DNA of 64,000 bases from Gemmatimonadota bacterium (lineage in GTDB: Bacteria > Gemmatimonadota > Gemmatimonadetes > Longimicrobiales > Gaopeijiaceae): NCBI GenBank assembly GCA_022571515.1, contig JACZXQ010000002.1, forward strand, positions 124,001-188,000, written 5' to 3'. Below the pieces are notes generated by a model. That model was not told the DNA's origin. It worked only from the letters and a program-made list of their open reading frames with translations, and did not search any database. Positions 50,708 through 59,954 of this stretch are shown here, in pieces (the stretch's first letter is position 1; the number at the start of each line of letters is the position of its first letter). A program made the translations under genes and the position numbers.

Positions 50708-52126
50708 ATGCTCAGAACCAAGATGGTCTGTACGCTTGGGCCGGCCACCACGTCGGCCGAGACCATCGAGGCGCTCGTTCAGGGCGGCCTGAGCGTAGCG
50801 CGCATCAACATGTCGCACGGGGTTCACGAAGAGCACCGGGAGCGTATCGGCCATGTGCGCAAGGCCGCTGAACGAGCCGGCCGCCCCGTCGCCATTCTGG
50901 CGGACCTGGCCGGCCCCAAGATTCGGGTCGGTGATCTCGAGGCTCCACTCACGCTCGCGGCGGGCGACACCATCATCATGGCGGCCGAAGGGTCCGAACA
51001 GCCGGGTGATATCCCGACCACGTATGTGCACCTCGGCGAGGACCTGAAGCCAGGCGACCAGGTCTTGCTCGATGATGGCCTGTTGGAGTTCGAGTGCCAG
51101 GAGGTCATCGACGGGCGGGTGAAGTTCAGGGTCCTCAGGGGCGGCATCCTCAAGAGTCGCAAGGGCATCAACATGCCCGGGTCGACCCTGCAAGCGCCGT
51201 CACTGACCGAAAGGGACCTCGCCGACCTGGACTTTGCCCTCGACATCGGCGTGGAGTATGTGGGGCTCTCGTTTGTGCGCCGGCCCGAAGACGTCCAGGG
51301 GCTCAAGGAGCGCATCCGAGGGCATGCCCTCGTGGTGGCGAAGATCGAGATGGCATGTGCGGTGGAAGCGCTGGAGGAGATTATCGAGGCGGCCGACGCG
51401 GTCATGGTGGCGCGAGGTGACCTGGGCGTGGAATTGCCTTTCGAGCAGGTACCGTTGGTGCAGAAGAGGATTATCCGGCTCGCCAATTTCTACAGCCGGC
51501 CGGTGATCACGGCGACGCAGATGCTCGAGTCCATGATCACCAATCCGAGACCAACCCGTGCCGAGGCCTCCGACGTGGCCAATGCCATCTTGGACGGGAC
51601 GGACGCCGTCATGCTCTCGGGCGAGACCGCGGTGGGCGAATACCCGCTTCTTGCGCTACGGGCCATGGTGAGCATCGCCACCGAGATCGAAGAGAGCGGC
51701 GTCATGGAATATGGGCCCCTTTACGATACGAGGGCGGTTCAGGGGAAGCGGAGCGGAGCCTCCGTGAGAGAACACGCGGTCGCCTCTGCCACCGTGGAGT
51801 CCGCACGGCAGTTGAGCGCGGCGGCGATCATCGTCATCACGCGCAGCGGCGGTTCGGCCAGATTGGTATCCAGCTACCGGCCTCCGGTGCCGATCGTTGC
51901 GGTTTGCACCGACCCCTTCCGCTACAATCAGCTCAACGCCGTGTGGGGTGTGCGTGCAGCGCTGGCCGGCGGCGAGGAGGTACGGTACGAGTCGCTGACC
52001 AACTTCGGAAGAAAGACCGTCCTCGAGGCGGGCTTCGGCAAGCCGGGGGATTCGGTCATCGTCACGGCGGGCTTTCCGTTTCACACCTCGGGCTCGACCA
52101 ACACCATGCGAGTGGAAACGCTTTGA
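50708..52126 (+). CDS. pyk: Pyruvate kinase
   Basis: 472 residues. RTKMVCTLGPATTSAETIEALVQGG is the N-terminus; the active site has VARINMSHG, GPKIRVGD, KSRKGINMPG, VAKIEMACAVEALEEI and MVARGDLGVELPFEQVPLVQK, followed by TATQMLESMI. It makes pyruvate and ATP from phosphoenolpyruvate and ADP. The ATG has GGAG 7 bases upstream. The stop overlaps the TTG start of the MBL-fold gene. Confidence 0.94.
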   Translation: MLRTKMVCTLGPATTSAETIEALVQGGLSVARINMSHGVHEEHRERIGHVRKAAERAGRPVAILADLAGPKIRVGDLEAPLTLAAGDTIIMAAEGSEQPGDIPTTYVHLGEDLKPGDQVLLDDGLLEFECQEVIDGRVKFRVLRGGILKSRKGINMPGSTLQAPSLTERDLADLDFALDIGVEYVGLSFVRRPEDVQGLKERIRGHALVVAKIEMACAVEALEEIIEAADAVMVARGDLGVELPFEQVPLVQKRIIRLANFYSRPVITATQMLESMITNPRPTRAEASDVANAILDGTDAVMLSGETAVGEYPLLALRAMVSIATEIEESGVMEYGPLYDTRAVQGKRSGASVREHAVASATVESARQLSAAAIIVITRSGGSARLVSSYRPPVPIVAVCTDPFRYNQLNAVWGVRAALAGGEEVRYESLTNFGRKTVLEAGFGKPGDSVIVTAGFPFHTSGSTNTMRVETL

Positions 52127-52902
52127 GGCTCACCTTCCTCGGTACGGGCACATCGTTCGGCGTGCCCGTGGTCGGCTGCGATTGCGAGACGTGCACCTCG
52201 GACGATCCTCGCGATCGCCGTACACGTCACGGGGCGCTGGTGAGCCTGGACGAAACGAATGTGCTCGTGGACACCCCACCCGAGTTGCGCCTACAGCTCC
52301 TGGACGCCGGCATCGACCGGGTGGATGCCGTCTGGTATACGCACGATCACGGCGACCACGTCCACGGGATCGACGACCTCAGGGCGTTCACGGTGAGAGC
52401 GGAGGTGGACCTTCCCGCCTACGTGCCGGAGGAATTCGAGGCAGTATTCAGAGAGCGCTTCAGGTACGTCTTCGACACCAAGATCCAGCCGCCACACGGC
52501 AGCTCCAAGCCGGAAGTAGAGATGCGGGTGTTCGGCCCGGATCAGCCGGTGGACCTGTTCGGGCATTCGTTCACACCCCTCGTCGTTCCCCACGGATATA
52601 TCAACGCCTATGGCTTCCGGGTTGGTGACCTCGGGTACGTCACCGATGGCAAGCTGCTTCCTCCCGCGACCATGGCGGCCCTCGACGGCGTGAAGGTGCT
52701 CGTGCTGAATGCGCTTTGGTTCGGAAACCCCCATCCGACCCACTTCAACGTGGAGGAGGCCATCGAGGCGGCACAGGCCGTCGGGGCCGAGCGGACTTAC
52801 CTGACGCACCTGACGCATCGGGTTCGCCACCAGGAGTTGCTCGACCGGCTTCCGGATGGGATCGAGCCGGCGTACGACGGTCTGACGGTTGAGATCACAT
52901 GA
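52123..52902 (+). CDS. MBL-fold metallo-hydrolase (PhnP-like)
   Basis: 259 residues. TTG start overlaps the pyk stop: MRLTFLGTGTSFGVPVVGCDCETC. CxC after the start and DTPPELRLQLLDAGIDRVDAVWYTHDHGDHVHGIDDLR (THxHxDH metal motif), TPLVVPHGYINAYGFRVGDLGYVTD, and LVLNALWF. The cysteine cluster and the overall order fit the PhnP group of phosphodiesterases, which act on cyclic phosphate or lipid intermediates. The stop overlaps the pgi start by ATGA. Confidence 0.83.
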   Translation: MRLTFLGTGTSFGVPVVGCDCETCTSDDPRDRRTRHGALVSLDETNVLVDTPPELRLQLLDAGIDRVDAVWYTHDHGDHVHGIDDLRAFTVRAEVDLPAYVPEEFEAVFRERFRYVFDTKIQPPHGSSKPEVEMRVFGPDQPVDLFGHSFTPLVVPHGYINAYGFRVGDLGYVTDGKLLPPATMAALDGVKVLVLNALWFGNPHPTHFNVEEAIEAAQAVGAERTYLTHLTHRVRHQELLDRLPDGIEPAYDGLTVEIT

Positions 52903-54269
52903 GTACCGTGCTGGCGTTGGACTACACCAACATGCTTGCGCCAAGCCTCGGCGGTGGGGGCCTGGATCCGGATCGTCTGCTTGCCGAGCTAGCGGAGAGG
53001 TTCTCGGGGGCATACGCCGGCGTGGATGGCGAGCGCGCCTCGGGTGCGATGGGTTTCTTCGAGTTGCCGTACGACGAGGCCGCGCTGAGCAAGACGCGCG
53101 AGGTGGCAGACGAGACCAGGCAGCGCTTCGATAACGTCGTGATCTTGGGGATCGGTGGATCGGCACTCGGCGCCACGACGATCCGCGACGCCCTTCTCGG
53201 CCCGTCTTGGAACGAGCAGAGCGATGCGGAACGAGGCGGATTCCCACGCCTGTATGTCATGGACAACGCCGATGCGGCCACCCTAGGCGACCTGCTCTCC
53301 CACCTCGATGCGGGGCGGACGTTGTTCAACGTAGTCAGCAAATCCGGGTCCACCGCCGAGACCGTCGCCTCGTACTTGGTCGTTGAAGGGCACCTTCGGG
53401 AAATGGTCGGCGAGGACCAGGCTAGAGGACATTTCCTGTTCACGACCGACGCTGAACGTGGCCCGCTTCGCCAGGTAGCCGAAGAGGAGGGCATCCCGAC
53501 GCTGGAGATTCCGGAGAACGTGGGCGGCAGGTTCTCGGTACTGTCACCGGTGGGCGTCCTGCCGGCGGCGCTTACCGGCGTAGACGTCGATGCGCTGATG
53601 GCCGGAGCCGTGGCGATGGATGCCCGCTGCCGAACCCCCACGCTCTCGGACAACCCCGCCGGCCTGTTCGCGACGCTGCTCCATTCGGCGGACACCGAAA
53701 CGGGTCGGCCGATCCATGTGCTCATGCCGTACGCCGACCGTCTCCGTTCGCTCGGCCTCTGGTTTCAGCAGCTCTGGGCCGAGTCGCTCGGCAAGGACGT
53801 CCAGACCGGCCCAACCCCGCTGGCCGCCTTGGGTGCGTCCGACCAGCATGCCCAGGTCCAACTCTTCATGGAGGGCCCGCACGACAAAGTGGTCGTGTTC
53901 GTGTCGTCCCCCTGCTCCAAGGATCTGATCATCCCGTCGCACCGAAAGCATGTGCCGGGCATGGGCTACCTGGCCGGCCACACCCTCGGCGAACTCCTCG
54001 ACGCCGAGCGGCGCGCCACCGCCGAGGCTCTCCGGCGGCGTGGGCGTCCGAACATGACCGTCGAGATGGGCCCGATCGACGCCTACGGCCTGGGGCAGAT
54101 CTTGATGATGCTCGAGATCGCGACCGTATACGCGGGTGCGCTCTACGGGGTCGATCCCCTGGTGCAGCCTGGGGTCGAGTTGGGCAAGGAGCTCACCTAT
54201 GGGCTTCTCGGCCGCGAGGGGTACGAGTCATCCCACCTGCCCGCACCCGATCCCCGTTGGAGGGTCTAG
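52899..54269 (+). CDS. pgi: Glucose-6-phosphate isomerase
   Basis: 456 residues, the short bacterial/archaeal-type PGI. The SIS domains have VILGIGGSALGATTIRDAL, FNVVSKSGSTAETVASYLV, GGRFSVLSPVGVLPAALTG and QLFMEGPHDKVVVFV. It converts glucose-6-phosphate and fructose-6-phosphate. It follows pyk and the MBL gene with overlapping codons, so glycolytic genes share one transcript here. Confidence 0.9.
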   Translation: MSTVLALDYTNMLAPSLGGGGLDPDRLLAELAERFSGAYAGVDGERASGAMGFFELPYDEAALSKTREVADETRQRFDNVVILGIGGSALGATTIRDALLGPSWNEQSDAERGGFPRLYVMDNADAATLGDLLSHLDAGRTLFNVVSKSGSTAETVASYLVVEGHLREMVGEDQARGHFLFTTDAERGPLRQVAEEEGIPTLEIPENVGGRFSVLSPVGVLPAALTGVDVDALMAGAVAMDARCRTPTLSDNPAGLFATLLHSADTETGRPIHVLMPYADRLRSLGLWFQQLWAESLGKDVQTGPTPLAALGASDQHAQVQLFMEGPHDKVVVFVSSPCSKDLIIPSHRKHVPGMGYLAGHTLGELLDAERRATAEALRRRGRPNMTVEMGPIDAYGLGQILMMLEIATVYAGALYGVDPLVQPGVELGKELTYGLLGREGYESSHLPAPDPRWRV

Positions 54270-54418
54270 CGCCAGGGCACCTCAAGTGGAGGAACAGTAG
54301 GCTGGTGGCTCACAACCGGCCTGGGTATCTTGATATACCGGCAGCGGCAAGGCGCCGCGGCCGTCCAGATCACGACAACGCCGGACCCGTGGACGGTGTG
54401 GCTGCAGGAGATCACACG

Positions 54419-54838
54419 ATGCGCAACAGCGACGACGTACCCTACATCGTCATCGATCAGGGTAGCGGCGGCATGGGGTCTTTCCTCGTGGGTGCCCTCG
54501 TTGGAGCGGGGCTGGCTCTGTTGTTCGCCCCGCAAACCGGCGCGGAAACCCAGGAGGAAATCCGGGAACGCGCCAAGAAGCTCAGGAGCGCGGCCGAGGT
54601 GCGTATCAAGGAGGCCCAACAGACTCTGGAGGTGCACCTCGAGAGCGTGCGGGAGGAGCTTCACGAGCGCGTTGATCAGATCAAGGAAGCGGTGGATTCC
54701 GGGCGCCAGGCGGCCGTCGAGGCTCGCGGCGACCTCTCGGAAAAGCTGGATCGCTCGAAGGCCGCTTACCGGGCGGGTATCGAGGCGGCGCGTGAAGCCG
54801 GCGAGGCCCGCGAAGGGAAAGCCAGCAAGGGGAACTGA
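54419..54838 (+). CDS. YtxH-domain protein
   Basis: 139 residues. One N-terminal membrane-spanning stretch, GSFLVGALVGAGLALLFAPQTGAETQEEIRE, is the YtxH signature, and the rest is a long charged helix (RSAAEVRIKEAQQTLEVHLESVREELHERVDQIKEAVD). YtxH proteins are stress-related in Bacillus; function here unknown. The ATG follows a CAGGAG ribosome binding site. The gene is 150 bases after pgi. Confidence 0.8.
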   Translation: MRNSDDVPYIVIDQGSGGMGSFLVGALVGAGLALLFAPQTGAETQEEIRERAKKLRSAAEVRIKEAQQTLEVHLESVREELHERVDQIKEAVDSGRQAAVEARGDLSEKLDRSKAAYRAGIEAAREAGEAREGKASKGN

Positions 54839-54908
54839 TTGGGTCTTTCCCCGCTCAGCCCCGGGCTGACCTGAGGGACGGGTTCTGAGTCCGGCAACCC
54901 ACCTGAGG

Positions 54909-55805
54909 TTGGGAGGGCGCGCTCATCGCGCCCGTGATTTCGGTTCTCGCGTCTACCACAAAGCCGCCGAGGACAACGTTTTCTTCCTTGCCGGCGCCAT
55001 CAGCTTCAACGTCGTCGTCGCCATCATCCCTTTGGTCCTCTTGATGGTCGGGATCTGGGGCTTCGTGGTGCAGGCCCGCTACGGGCAGCCGGGCGCGGTG
55101 ATCGTCCCCATGGTGCTCGGCTGGATGCCCGCCATTGGCGGTGACATCGATCTGGCATCAGGGGTCGAGGACGTCATCACCGGGCTCGTGGACGGGCGCG
55201 CGGGGTTCACCTGGGTCGGGACTCTCCTATTCGTGTGGCTCTCGACGCGTTTGGTGGGCACGCTCCGCATCGCCCTCCGTGAGGTCTTCGACATCGCCCA
55301 GGACAGAGGCTTCATCGCAGGCAAGATCTTCGACATCCAGATCGTGGTGCTGGGGGGCGTCCTCATGCTGGTGAACCTGGGCATCACGCTGGTCTTACGC
55401 GCCGTGGGCCGCCGGGGGGCGGAGCTCCTCGGATTGAGAGACACGTTGTTGGGCACTACCGAGCAGGTCCTGGGACCCCTTCTGGCCTTCTCGTCCATCT
55501 GGGCACTGTTCGTTCTGATCTACCGGTTCGTGCCGGTTCGGAGGGTGCCATGGCGCACGGCGATGATTGCGGGAACAGTGATGGCCGTCAGTTTCGAGGT
55601 CATGAAACTGGCCTTCAGTTGGTACGTGATTTCGGTCGCTAATTATGGCTCTACTTATGGAAATCTGGCCACCGTGTTCGTGTTGCTCTTCTGGATCTAT
55701 TACGGGTCGGTAGTGTTTGTGCTAAGTGGCGAAATCGCCCAGGTCTACACGATGAGAAAGGCGAGACGCATGCAGATTCAGAGCGCCGGGGCGGCCGCCT
55801 CGTGA
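54909..55805 (+). CDS. YihY/UPF0761 family membrane protein
   Basis: 298 residues from a TTG; the start is the least certain part as GAGG is almost adjacent to it. DNVFFLAGAISFNVVVAIIPLVLLMVGIWG is the YihY/BrkB N-terminus, followed by SSIWALFVLIYRFVPVRRVPWRTAMIAGTVMAVSFEVMKLAFSWYV and YGNLATVFVLLFWIYYGSVVFVLSGEIAQVY. Six membrane segments. Members were once called ribonuclease BN by mistake; function remains unknown. Confidence 0.83.
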   Translation: MGGRAHRARDFGSRVYHKAAEDNVFFLAGAISFNVVVAIIPLVLLMVGIWGFVVQARYGQPGAVIVPMVLGWMPAIGGDIDLASGVEDVITGLVDGRAGFTWVGTLLFVWLSTRLVGTLRIALREVFDIAQDRGFIAGKIFDIQIVVLGGVLMLVNLGITLVLRAVGRRGAELLGLRDTLLGTTEQVLGPLLAFSSIWALFVLIYRFVPVRRVPWRTAMIAGTVMAVSFEVMKLAFSWYVISVANYGSTYGNLATVFVLLFWIYYGSVVFVLSGEIAQVYTMRKARRMQIQSAGAAAS

Positions 55806-55859
55806 CGCCCGGAGGCGCGCGTGTCGGCATCGCCCAGAGCTGCGTGACCGACTCGCTGG

Positions 55860-56333
55860 ATGGATGCGATGGCTGAAAAAAGCGGCCGCAAGATCGTCGC
55901 CCGCAACCGCAAGGCGCGGCACGAATATGAGATCCTCGAGACCTACGAGGCGGGAATCGTGCTCCGGGGCCCGGAGGTGAAGTCGGTACGGGCGGGAAAT
56001 ATCGCGTTTCGTGACGCTTTCGCGCGCCTCGAAGGTGGCGAAATACTGCTCTACAACCTCCACATCAGCCCCTATGAACCCGCGACCAACCAGAACGAAG
56101 ATCCCACGCGCGTCCGAAAGCTCCTGCTCCACAAGCAGGAGATTCGGCGCATGGTGGGCAAGGTCGAGGAGAAGGGGCTGACTCTGATTCCGCTGGACGT
56201 CTACTTCGCCCGCGGATACGCCAAGGTCACCGTGGCGCTCGCGCGAGGACGCAAGCTCTATGACAAGCGAGACAAGCTGAAGAGGCAGACGCAGGAACGA
56301 GAGGCCAAACGGGCTATGGAATCGGGCGAGTGA
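55860..56333 (+). CDS. smpB: SsrA-binding protein SmpB
   Basis: 157 residues (154 if the ATG at 55869 is used). Signature blocks RNRKARHEYEILETYEAGIVLRGPEVKSVRAGNIAFRDAF, LYNLHISPYEPATNQN, RKLLLHKQEIRRMVGKVEEKGLTLIPLDVYF and KLYDKRDKLKRQTQEREAKRAM are the complete SmpB. It binds tmRNA and delivers it to stalled ribosomes. The stop overlaps the next gene's GTG start (GTGA). Confidence 0.94.
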   Translation: MDAMAEKSGRKIVARNRKARHEYEILETYEAGIVLRGPEVKSVRAGNIAFRDAFARLEGGEILLYNLHISPYEPATNQNEDPTRVRKLLLHKQEIRRMVGKVEEKGLTLIPLDVYFARGYAKVTVALARGRKLYDKRDKLKRQTQEREAKRAMESGE

Positions 56334-57577
56334 GCATGAGGCTTCGTAGTGCCCACCTGGCCGCCGCCGCTCTGCTCGCGCTGCCTGCTCCCGCTTTGGC
56401 GCAGGGGGCCGGGCAGCTGACCGTGCGTGGCGCGGATGGCTCGTTCACGCTGCCGGTGGAATCCGAGCGGGGCTACGCCGTGGTCGCGGGTTCCTCGCTC
56501 GAGCGCTTGGGCTGGCGGCTGGAAGTAGGGGACGAAGGAGTTGCCGCGACGCTTCCTGGTGGTGCGCGATTACGGCTCGGGTTCGGCACGCCGTTTTTTC
56601 ACTGGGAGCAGGACGTCCTGCAGCTGACCGACGCACCGTACGCCTCCGGCGGGCAGGCCTATGTGCCCGTGCAGCTCCTCGTGGATTTTCTGCCGGCTCG
56701 CCTGGACACCGTGTATCGCTTCAACGAGGCCGAGTTCGTTCTCGAGATCCTCGCCCGTGAGGTTTGGTCGGCAGTCGCGTCCGAGGTCGACGTGACCGAG
56801 CCCGCGAGCGAGGCGCCCCTCGAGCCTGCTCCCCACCGGGCGGGGCCGTCGCTACCCCTGGTCGTGATCGATCCGGGGCATGGAGGTCGGGACCCGGGTG
56901 CCGTCGGCTCGTCGGGACGGTCCGAAAAGGACATCGCGCTCCGGATTGCCCGAGCGCTCGCCCGCGAGCTGCGGCGTGATGGAGACGTCGAGGTGCGGCT
57001 GACGAGAGACACCGATGTGCTCGTGCCGATATGGGAGCGGGGGCGGCGGGCAACAGCGTGGAAGGGAGATCGTCCTGGCATCTTCATCTCTCTCCACGCG
57101 AATGCCCTTCCTGGCCGGCGGTCGGTGCGTGGGTTCGAGACGTATTTCCTGTCGGAAGCCCGGACCGACCACGAGCGGCGCGTAGCGGAGAACGAAAATG
57201 CGCCGCTGGGGCTGGAGGGTGCCGGCGATCCGGCCGCCGTGAGCCCCGACCTCGACTTCATCCTCCGTGACCTGCGCAACAACGACCATCAGCACTGGTC
57301 GTCTGTGTTGGCGGCATCGATCCAAACTGCCCTCGAGAGCGTGCACACCGGCCCGAGCCGTGGCGTAAAACAGGGCCCCTTCGCCGTCATTACGAATGCG
57401 CTGATGCCGGCGGTGCTCATCGAGTTGGGCTTCCTCACCAACCGGCAGGACGAAAGGCTCCTGTCCAGCGAAGATTTCCAGGAGGGAGCAGCCCGATCGA
57501 TCGCGGGCGCTGTACGCAGTTTTTTCGAGCGCTACCCACCTGGGCGGACCTCGCCGGCGCCGGGCGGCGGACGGTGA
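56330..57577 (+). CDS. N-acetylmuramoyl-L-alanine amidase (Amidase_3) with N-terminal domain
   Basis: 415 residues with signal peptide LAAAALLALPAPALAQ. The N-terminal part (GSFTLPVESERGYAVVAGSSLERLGW and YVPVQLLVDFL) resembles a copper-amine-oxidase-N/stalk-type domain. From about residue 180 the amidase domain has VVIDPGHGGRDPGAVG, SEKDIALRIARALAREL, IFISLHANALPG and VLIELGFLTNRQD, with the zinc ligands and catalytic glutamate. It cleaves the bond between MurNAc and the stem peptide in the periplasm. It is joined to the next gene by TGATG. Confidence 0.88.
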   Translation: MSMRLRSAHLAAAALLALPAPALAQGAGQLTVRGADGSFTLPVESERGYAVVAGSSLERLGWRLEVGDEGVAATLPGGARLRLGFGTPFFHWEQDVLQLTDAPYASGGQAYVPVQLLVDFLPARLDTVYRFNEAEFVLEILAREVWSAVASEVDVTEPASEAPLEPAPHRAGPSLPLVVIDPGHGGRDPGAVGSSGRSEKDIALRIARALARELRRDGDVEVRLTRDTDVLVPIWERGRRATAWKGDRPGIFISLHANALPGRRSVRGFETYFLSEARTDHERRVAENENAPLGLEGAGDPAAVSPDLDFILRDLRNNDHQHWSSVLAASIQTALESVHTGPSRGVKQGPFAVITNALMPAVLIELGFLTNRQDERLLSSEDFQEGAARSIAGAVRSFFERYPPGRTSPAPGGGR

Positions 57578-59016
57578 TGCGGGCGGGCTCGCTTCGTCGA
57601 GCCTCGGCCCTCCTCTTTTTTTGTGCGTTGCCGCACGGATGCGTCTATCTCAACTCGGTCTACAACGCGAAGCGCGTGTTTGGCGATGCGGAGAAGGCCC
57701 GTTGGGAGGGTCGAGATACGATGCTCGAGGAGATGTACGGGGATGTCGTAGACAAGGCCACGCGGGCGTATGCCGCCGACCCCGATGGCAAGTGGGCCGA
57801 TGATGCCCTCTATTTGTCGGGGTTGGCACACCTGCGCCTGGGAGAGTTGGAGGACGCGCGAACGGCCCTCACCGCGACCAGGAGCCTGACTACCGACTCC
57901 GTGTTGGACGCCTCCGCAAGGATGTACCTCGGTGCTGTGGAGGTGGCGGCCGGGGAGCTCGAGTTGGGCGTGGAGTTCCTCAACGAGGCCCTCGGCGACG
58001 TCACGGAGCGGCGGGTTCGTGGCGAGGGTTATCTGTGGCGGGCCCGAGCGCTGCTCCAGTTGGGCCGGATCGAACTCGGGTGGGCCGACCTCGATCTGGC
58101 GGCAGCGGCAGACGACCGTTACCGGGTCCCTGCCGATCTCGAGCGGCTCATATGGGGGGTGCGGTACGACGACATCGACAGGGCGTTCCGTGGTGTCCAG
58201 GGACTGATGCGCCGTAGTGGCGCGCGTCGGTTCGGTGACTCGATCCGCTTCCTGGTGGAGCGTGCGGCCGACGAATGGGGTCCTGCGGTGGCGGTAGGCC
58301 TCTTGGCGCGCGCGGAATCGGCACCCTGGTCCCGGGCCGAGCGGGACCGGCTGCTCATGCAGCGTGCCTACTTCGCGCACGCTGCCGGGGACACGACACA
58401 GGCGGTCGCCGATGCGCTCCGAGTGGGTGGGGGAGTGGGTCCGATTGCGGACTCGGCTCGTGTGACTGTCGCCGGTTGGCGGTTGGAGGTGAGCCAGCTT
58501 TTCCAGCTCACCGAGATCCGGTCACTGCTGCTGCCGGCGGTGAGCTCGGTGCGAGCCCGCGAGATCGTCAACTCTATTCGACGTATCGGTCTGCTGGTCG
58601 ATCGAGGCTTGGACGGGAACCGGCTCGGATTCTTCGCCGCGGCCCAGGAGTCCCGCGACGTCTTGAAGGCCAACGCCCTGGCCGTGGGGCTGTTTCTGGC
58701 TTACGCCGACTTCGATCCGGACTCGCCATGGGTCGGGAAGGCGCTCCTTTCAGCGCTTCCACTCGCCGCGGATGTGACGGAACAGAAGGCGATCGAGAGT
58801 CGCATCGGTGCACTCCCGGTAGACGCCTATGTTCGCTATGCTCGTCGGGGCGTGAGGGACGGATCGCTGGGCCTGCTCGAGGCCGAGCTCCAGCGCATGC
58901 TCGACTCCTTGCTCGCCGCGATGGAAGCGGACTTGGTACAGCGACGCCTGCTCCTCTCGGATCCGGCCCGGCCCGATACGACGACGGTCCCCCCAGGTAG
59001 GCCTGGAGGCATGTGA
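57577..59016 (+). CDS. TPR-like lipoprotein of unknown function
   Basis: 479 residues. N-terminal signal ends with LPHGCVYLNSVYN, a probable lipobox. Repeats of the tetratricopeptide type are likely in residues 40-250 (ATRAYAADPDGKWADDALYLSGLAHLRLGELEDARTALTATR; MYLGAVEVAAGELELGVEFLNEAL; LWRARALLQLGRIELGWADLDLA). I do not recognise a family beyond TPR. It probably sits in the outer membrane or periplasm next to the amidase, perhaps binding partner proteins (inference). Confidence 0.68.
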   Translation: MRAGSLRRASALLFFCALPHGCVYLNSVYNAKRVFGDAEKARWEGRDTMLEEMYGDVVDKATRAYAADPDGKWADDALYLSGLAHLRLGELEDARTALTATRSLTTDSVLDASARMYLGAVEVAAGELELGVEFLNEALGDVTERRVRGEGYLWRARALLQLGRIELGWADLDLAAAADDRYRVPADLERLIWGVRYDDIDRAFRGVQGLMRRSGARRFGDSIRFLVERAADEWGPAVAVGLLARAESAPWSRAERDRLLMQRAYFAHAAGDTTQAVADALRVGGGVGPIADSARVTVAGWRLEVSQLFQLTEIRSLLLPAVSSVRAREIVNSIRRIGLLVDRGLDGNRLGFFAAAQESRDVLKANALAVGLFLAYADFDPDSPWVGKALLSALPLAADVTEQKAIESRIGALPVDAYVRYARRGVRDGSLGLLEAELQRMLDSLLAAMEADLVQRRLLLSDPARPDTTTVPPGRPGGM

Positions 59017-59018
59017 CA

Positions 59019-59954
59019 ATGCGCTTGGAGCAAACGATTTTCGGAGCACGGTTCCGGAACCCCGTCATGTTGGCGGCGGGAACCTGCGGCTTCGGCGAAG
59101 AGCTCATTCAGGTCACCGACCTGGACGCGCTGGGCGGATTGGTGACCAAATCCGTGACGCTCGAGGCCAGGCACGGAAACCCTGCGCCACGCGTGGCCGA
59201 GGTGGGGAGTGCGATGATCAACTCGATCGGGCTCACCAATCCGGGACTCGATGCCGTGCGCACGGAAAAGCTGCCCTGGATCAGGGAGCACCTCGGCAAC
59301 CTCCAGGTCTTCGTGTCCGTGGCGGGCCACACACCGGACGAGTACTACACGATTGTCGAGACCTTGAACGACGAGAGCGGCTTTCTGGGGTTCGAGCTCA
59401 ACCTGTCATGCCCGAACGACTCTCGCCTAGGCGGGTTGCCGTTCGCGCTCGACCACGGCGCCCTCGAGGAAGTCATGCGCGGAGTTCGATCGCGCACCCG
59501 GCGCCCTTTGCTCGCGAAGCTGGCCCCGAACGATCCCGCCATTGGAGCCACCGCCGCCTTGGCGGCCGAGGCCGGTGCCGATGGGGTGACCCTCGTGAAC
59601 ACGTTGCCGGGCCTGGTGATCGATGCGGCCACGCGGCGGCCTCTCCTGGGGGCCGGGCCTGGTGGTGTGAGCGGCCCCGCGATAAGGGCGGTCGGCGTGC
59701 ATGCCGTATGGCAGGCCAAGAAGAGCACGGAGGTCCCATTGGTGGGGGTCGGGGGGATCACCAACGGTGAAGACGCGGTTCAATATCTGTTGGCCGGTGC
59801 GTCTCTGGTGCAGGTCGGGACGGCCTCGTTCGCCGACCCTCGGGCCGGTGAACGAGTGGTGGGCGGGCTCCGGGCGTACGGCAAGAAGATGGGCATCGCG
59901 GCTGTCGACGAACTCGTGGGCGCGATGAAGCCTCCGGGGGCTTCCGATGGCTGA
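59019..59954 (+). CDS. pyrD: Dihydroorotate dehydrogenase, class 1B catalytic subunit
   Basis: 311 residues from the ATG with GGAGG 9 bases before it; a GTG at 59013 is too close to that site. FRNPVMLAAGTCGFGEE, LGGLVTKSVTLEARHGNPAPRVAEV, NSIGLTNPG, and the catalytic cysteine in LNLSCPND mark the class 1B type. It makes orotate using FMN; class 1B enzymes normally pair with PyrK, which is not in this window. The stop lies in the start region of pyrF. Confidence 0.9.
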   Translation: MRLEQTIFGARFRNPVMLAAGTCGFGEELIQVTDLDALGGLVTKSVTLEARHGNPAPRVAEVGSAMINSIGLTNPGLDAVRTEKLPWIREHLGNLQVFVSVAGHTPDEYYTIVETLNDESGFLGFELNLSCPNDSRLGGLPFALDHGALEEVMRGVRSRTRRPLLAKLAPNDPAIGATAALAAEAGADGVTLVNTLPGLVIDAATRRPLLGAGPGGVSGPAIRAVGVHAVWQAKKSTEVPLVGVGGITNGEDAVQYLLAGASLVQVGTASFADPRAGERVVGGLRAYGKKMGIAAVDELVGAMKPPGASDG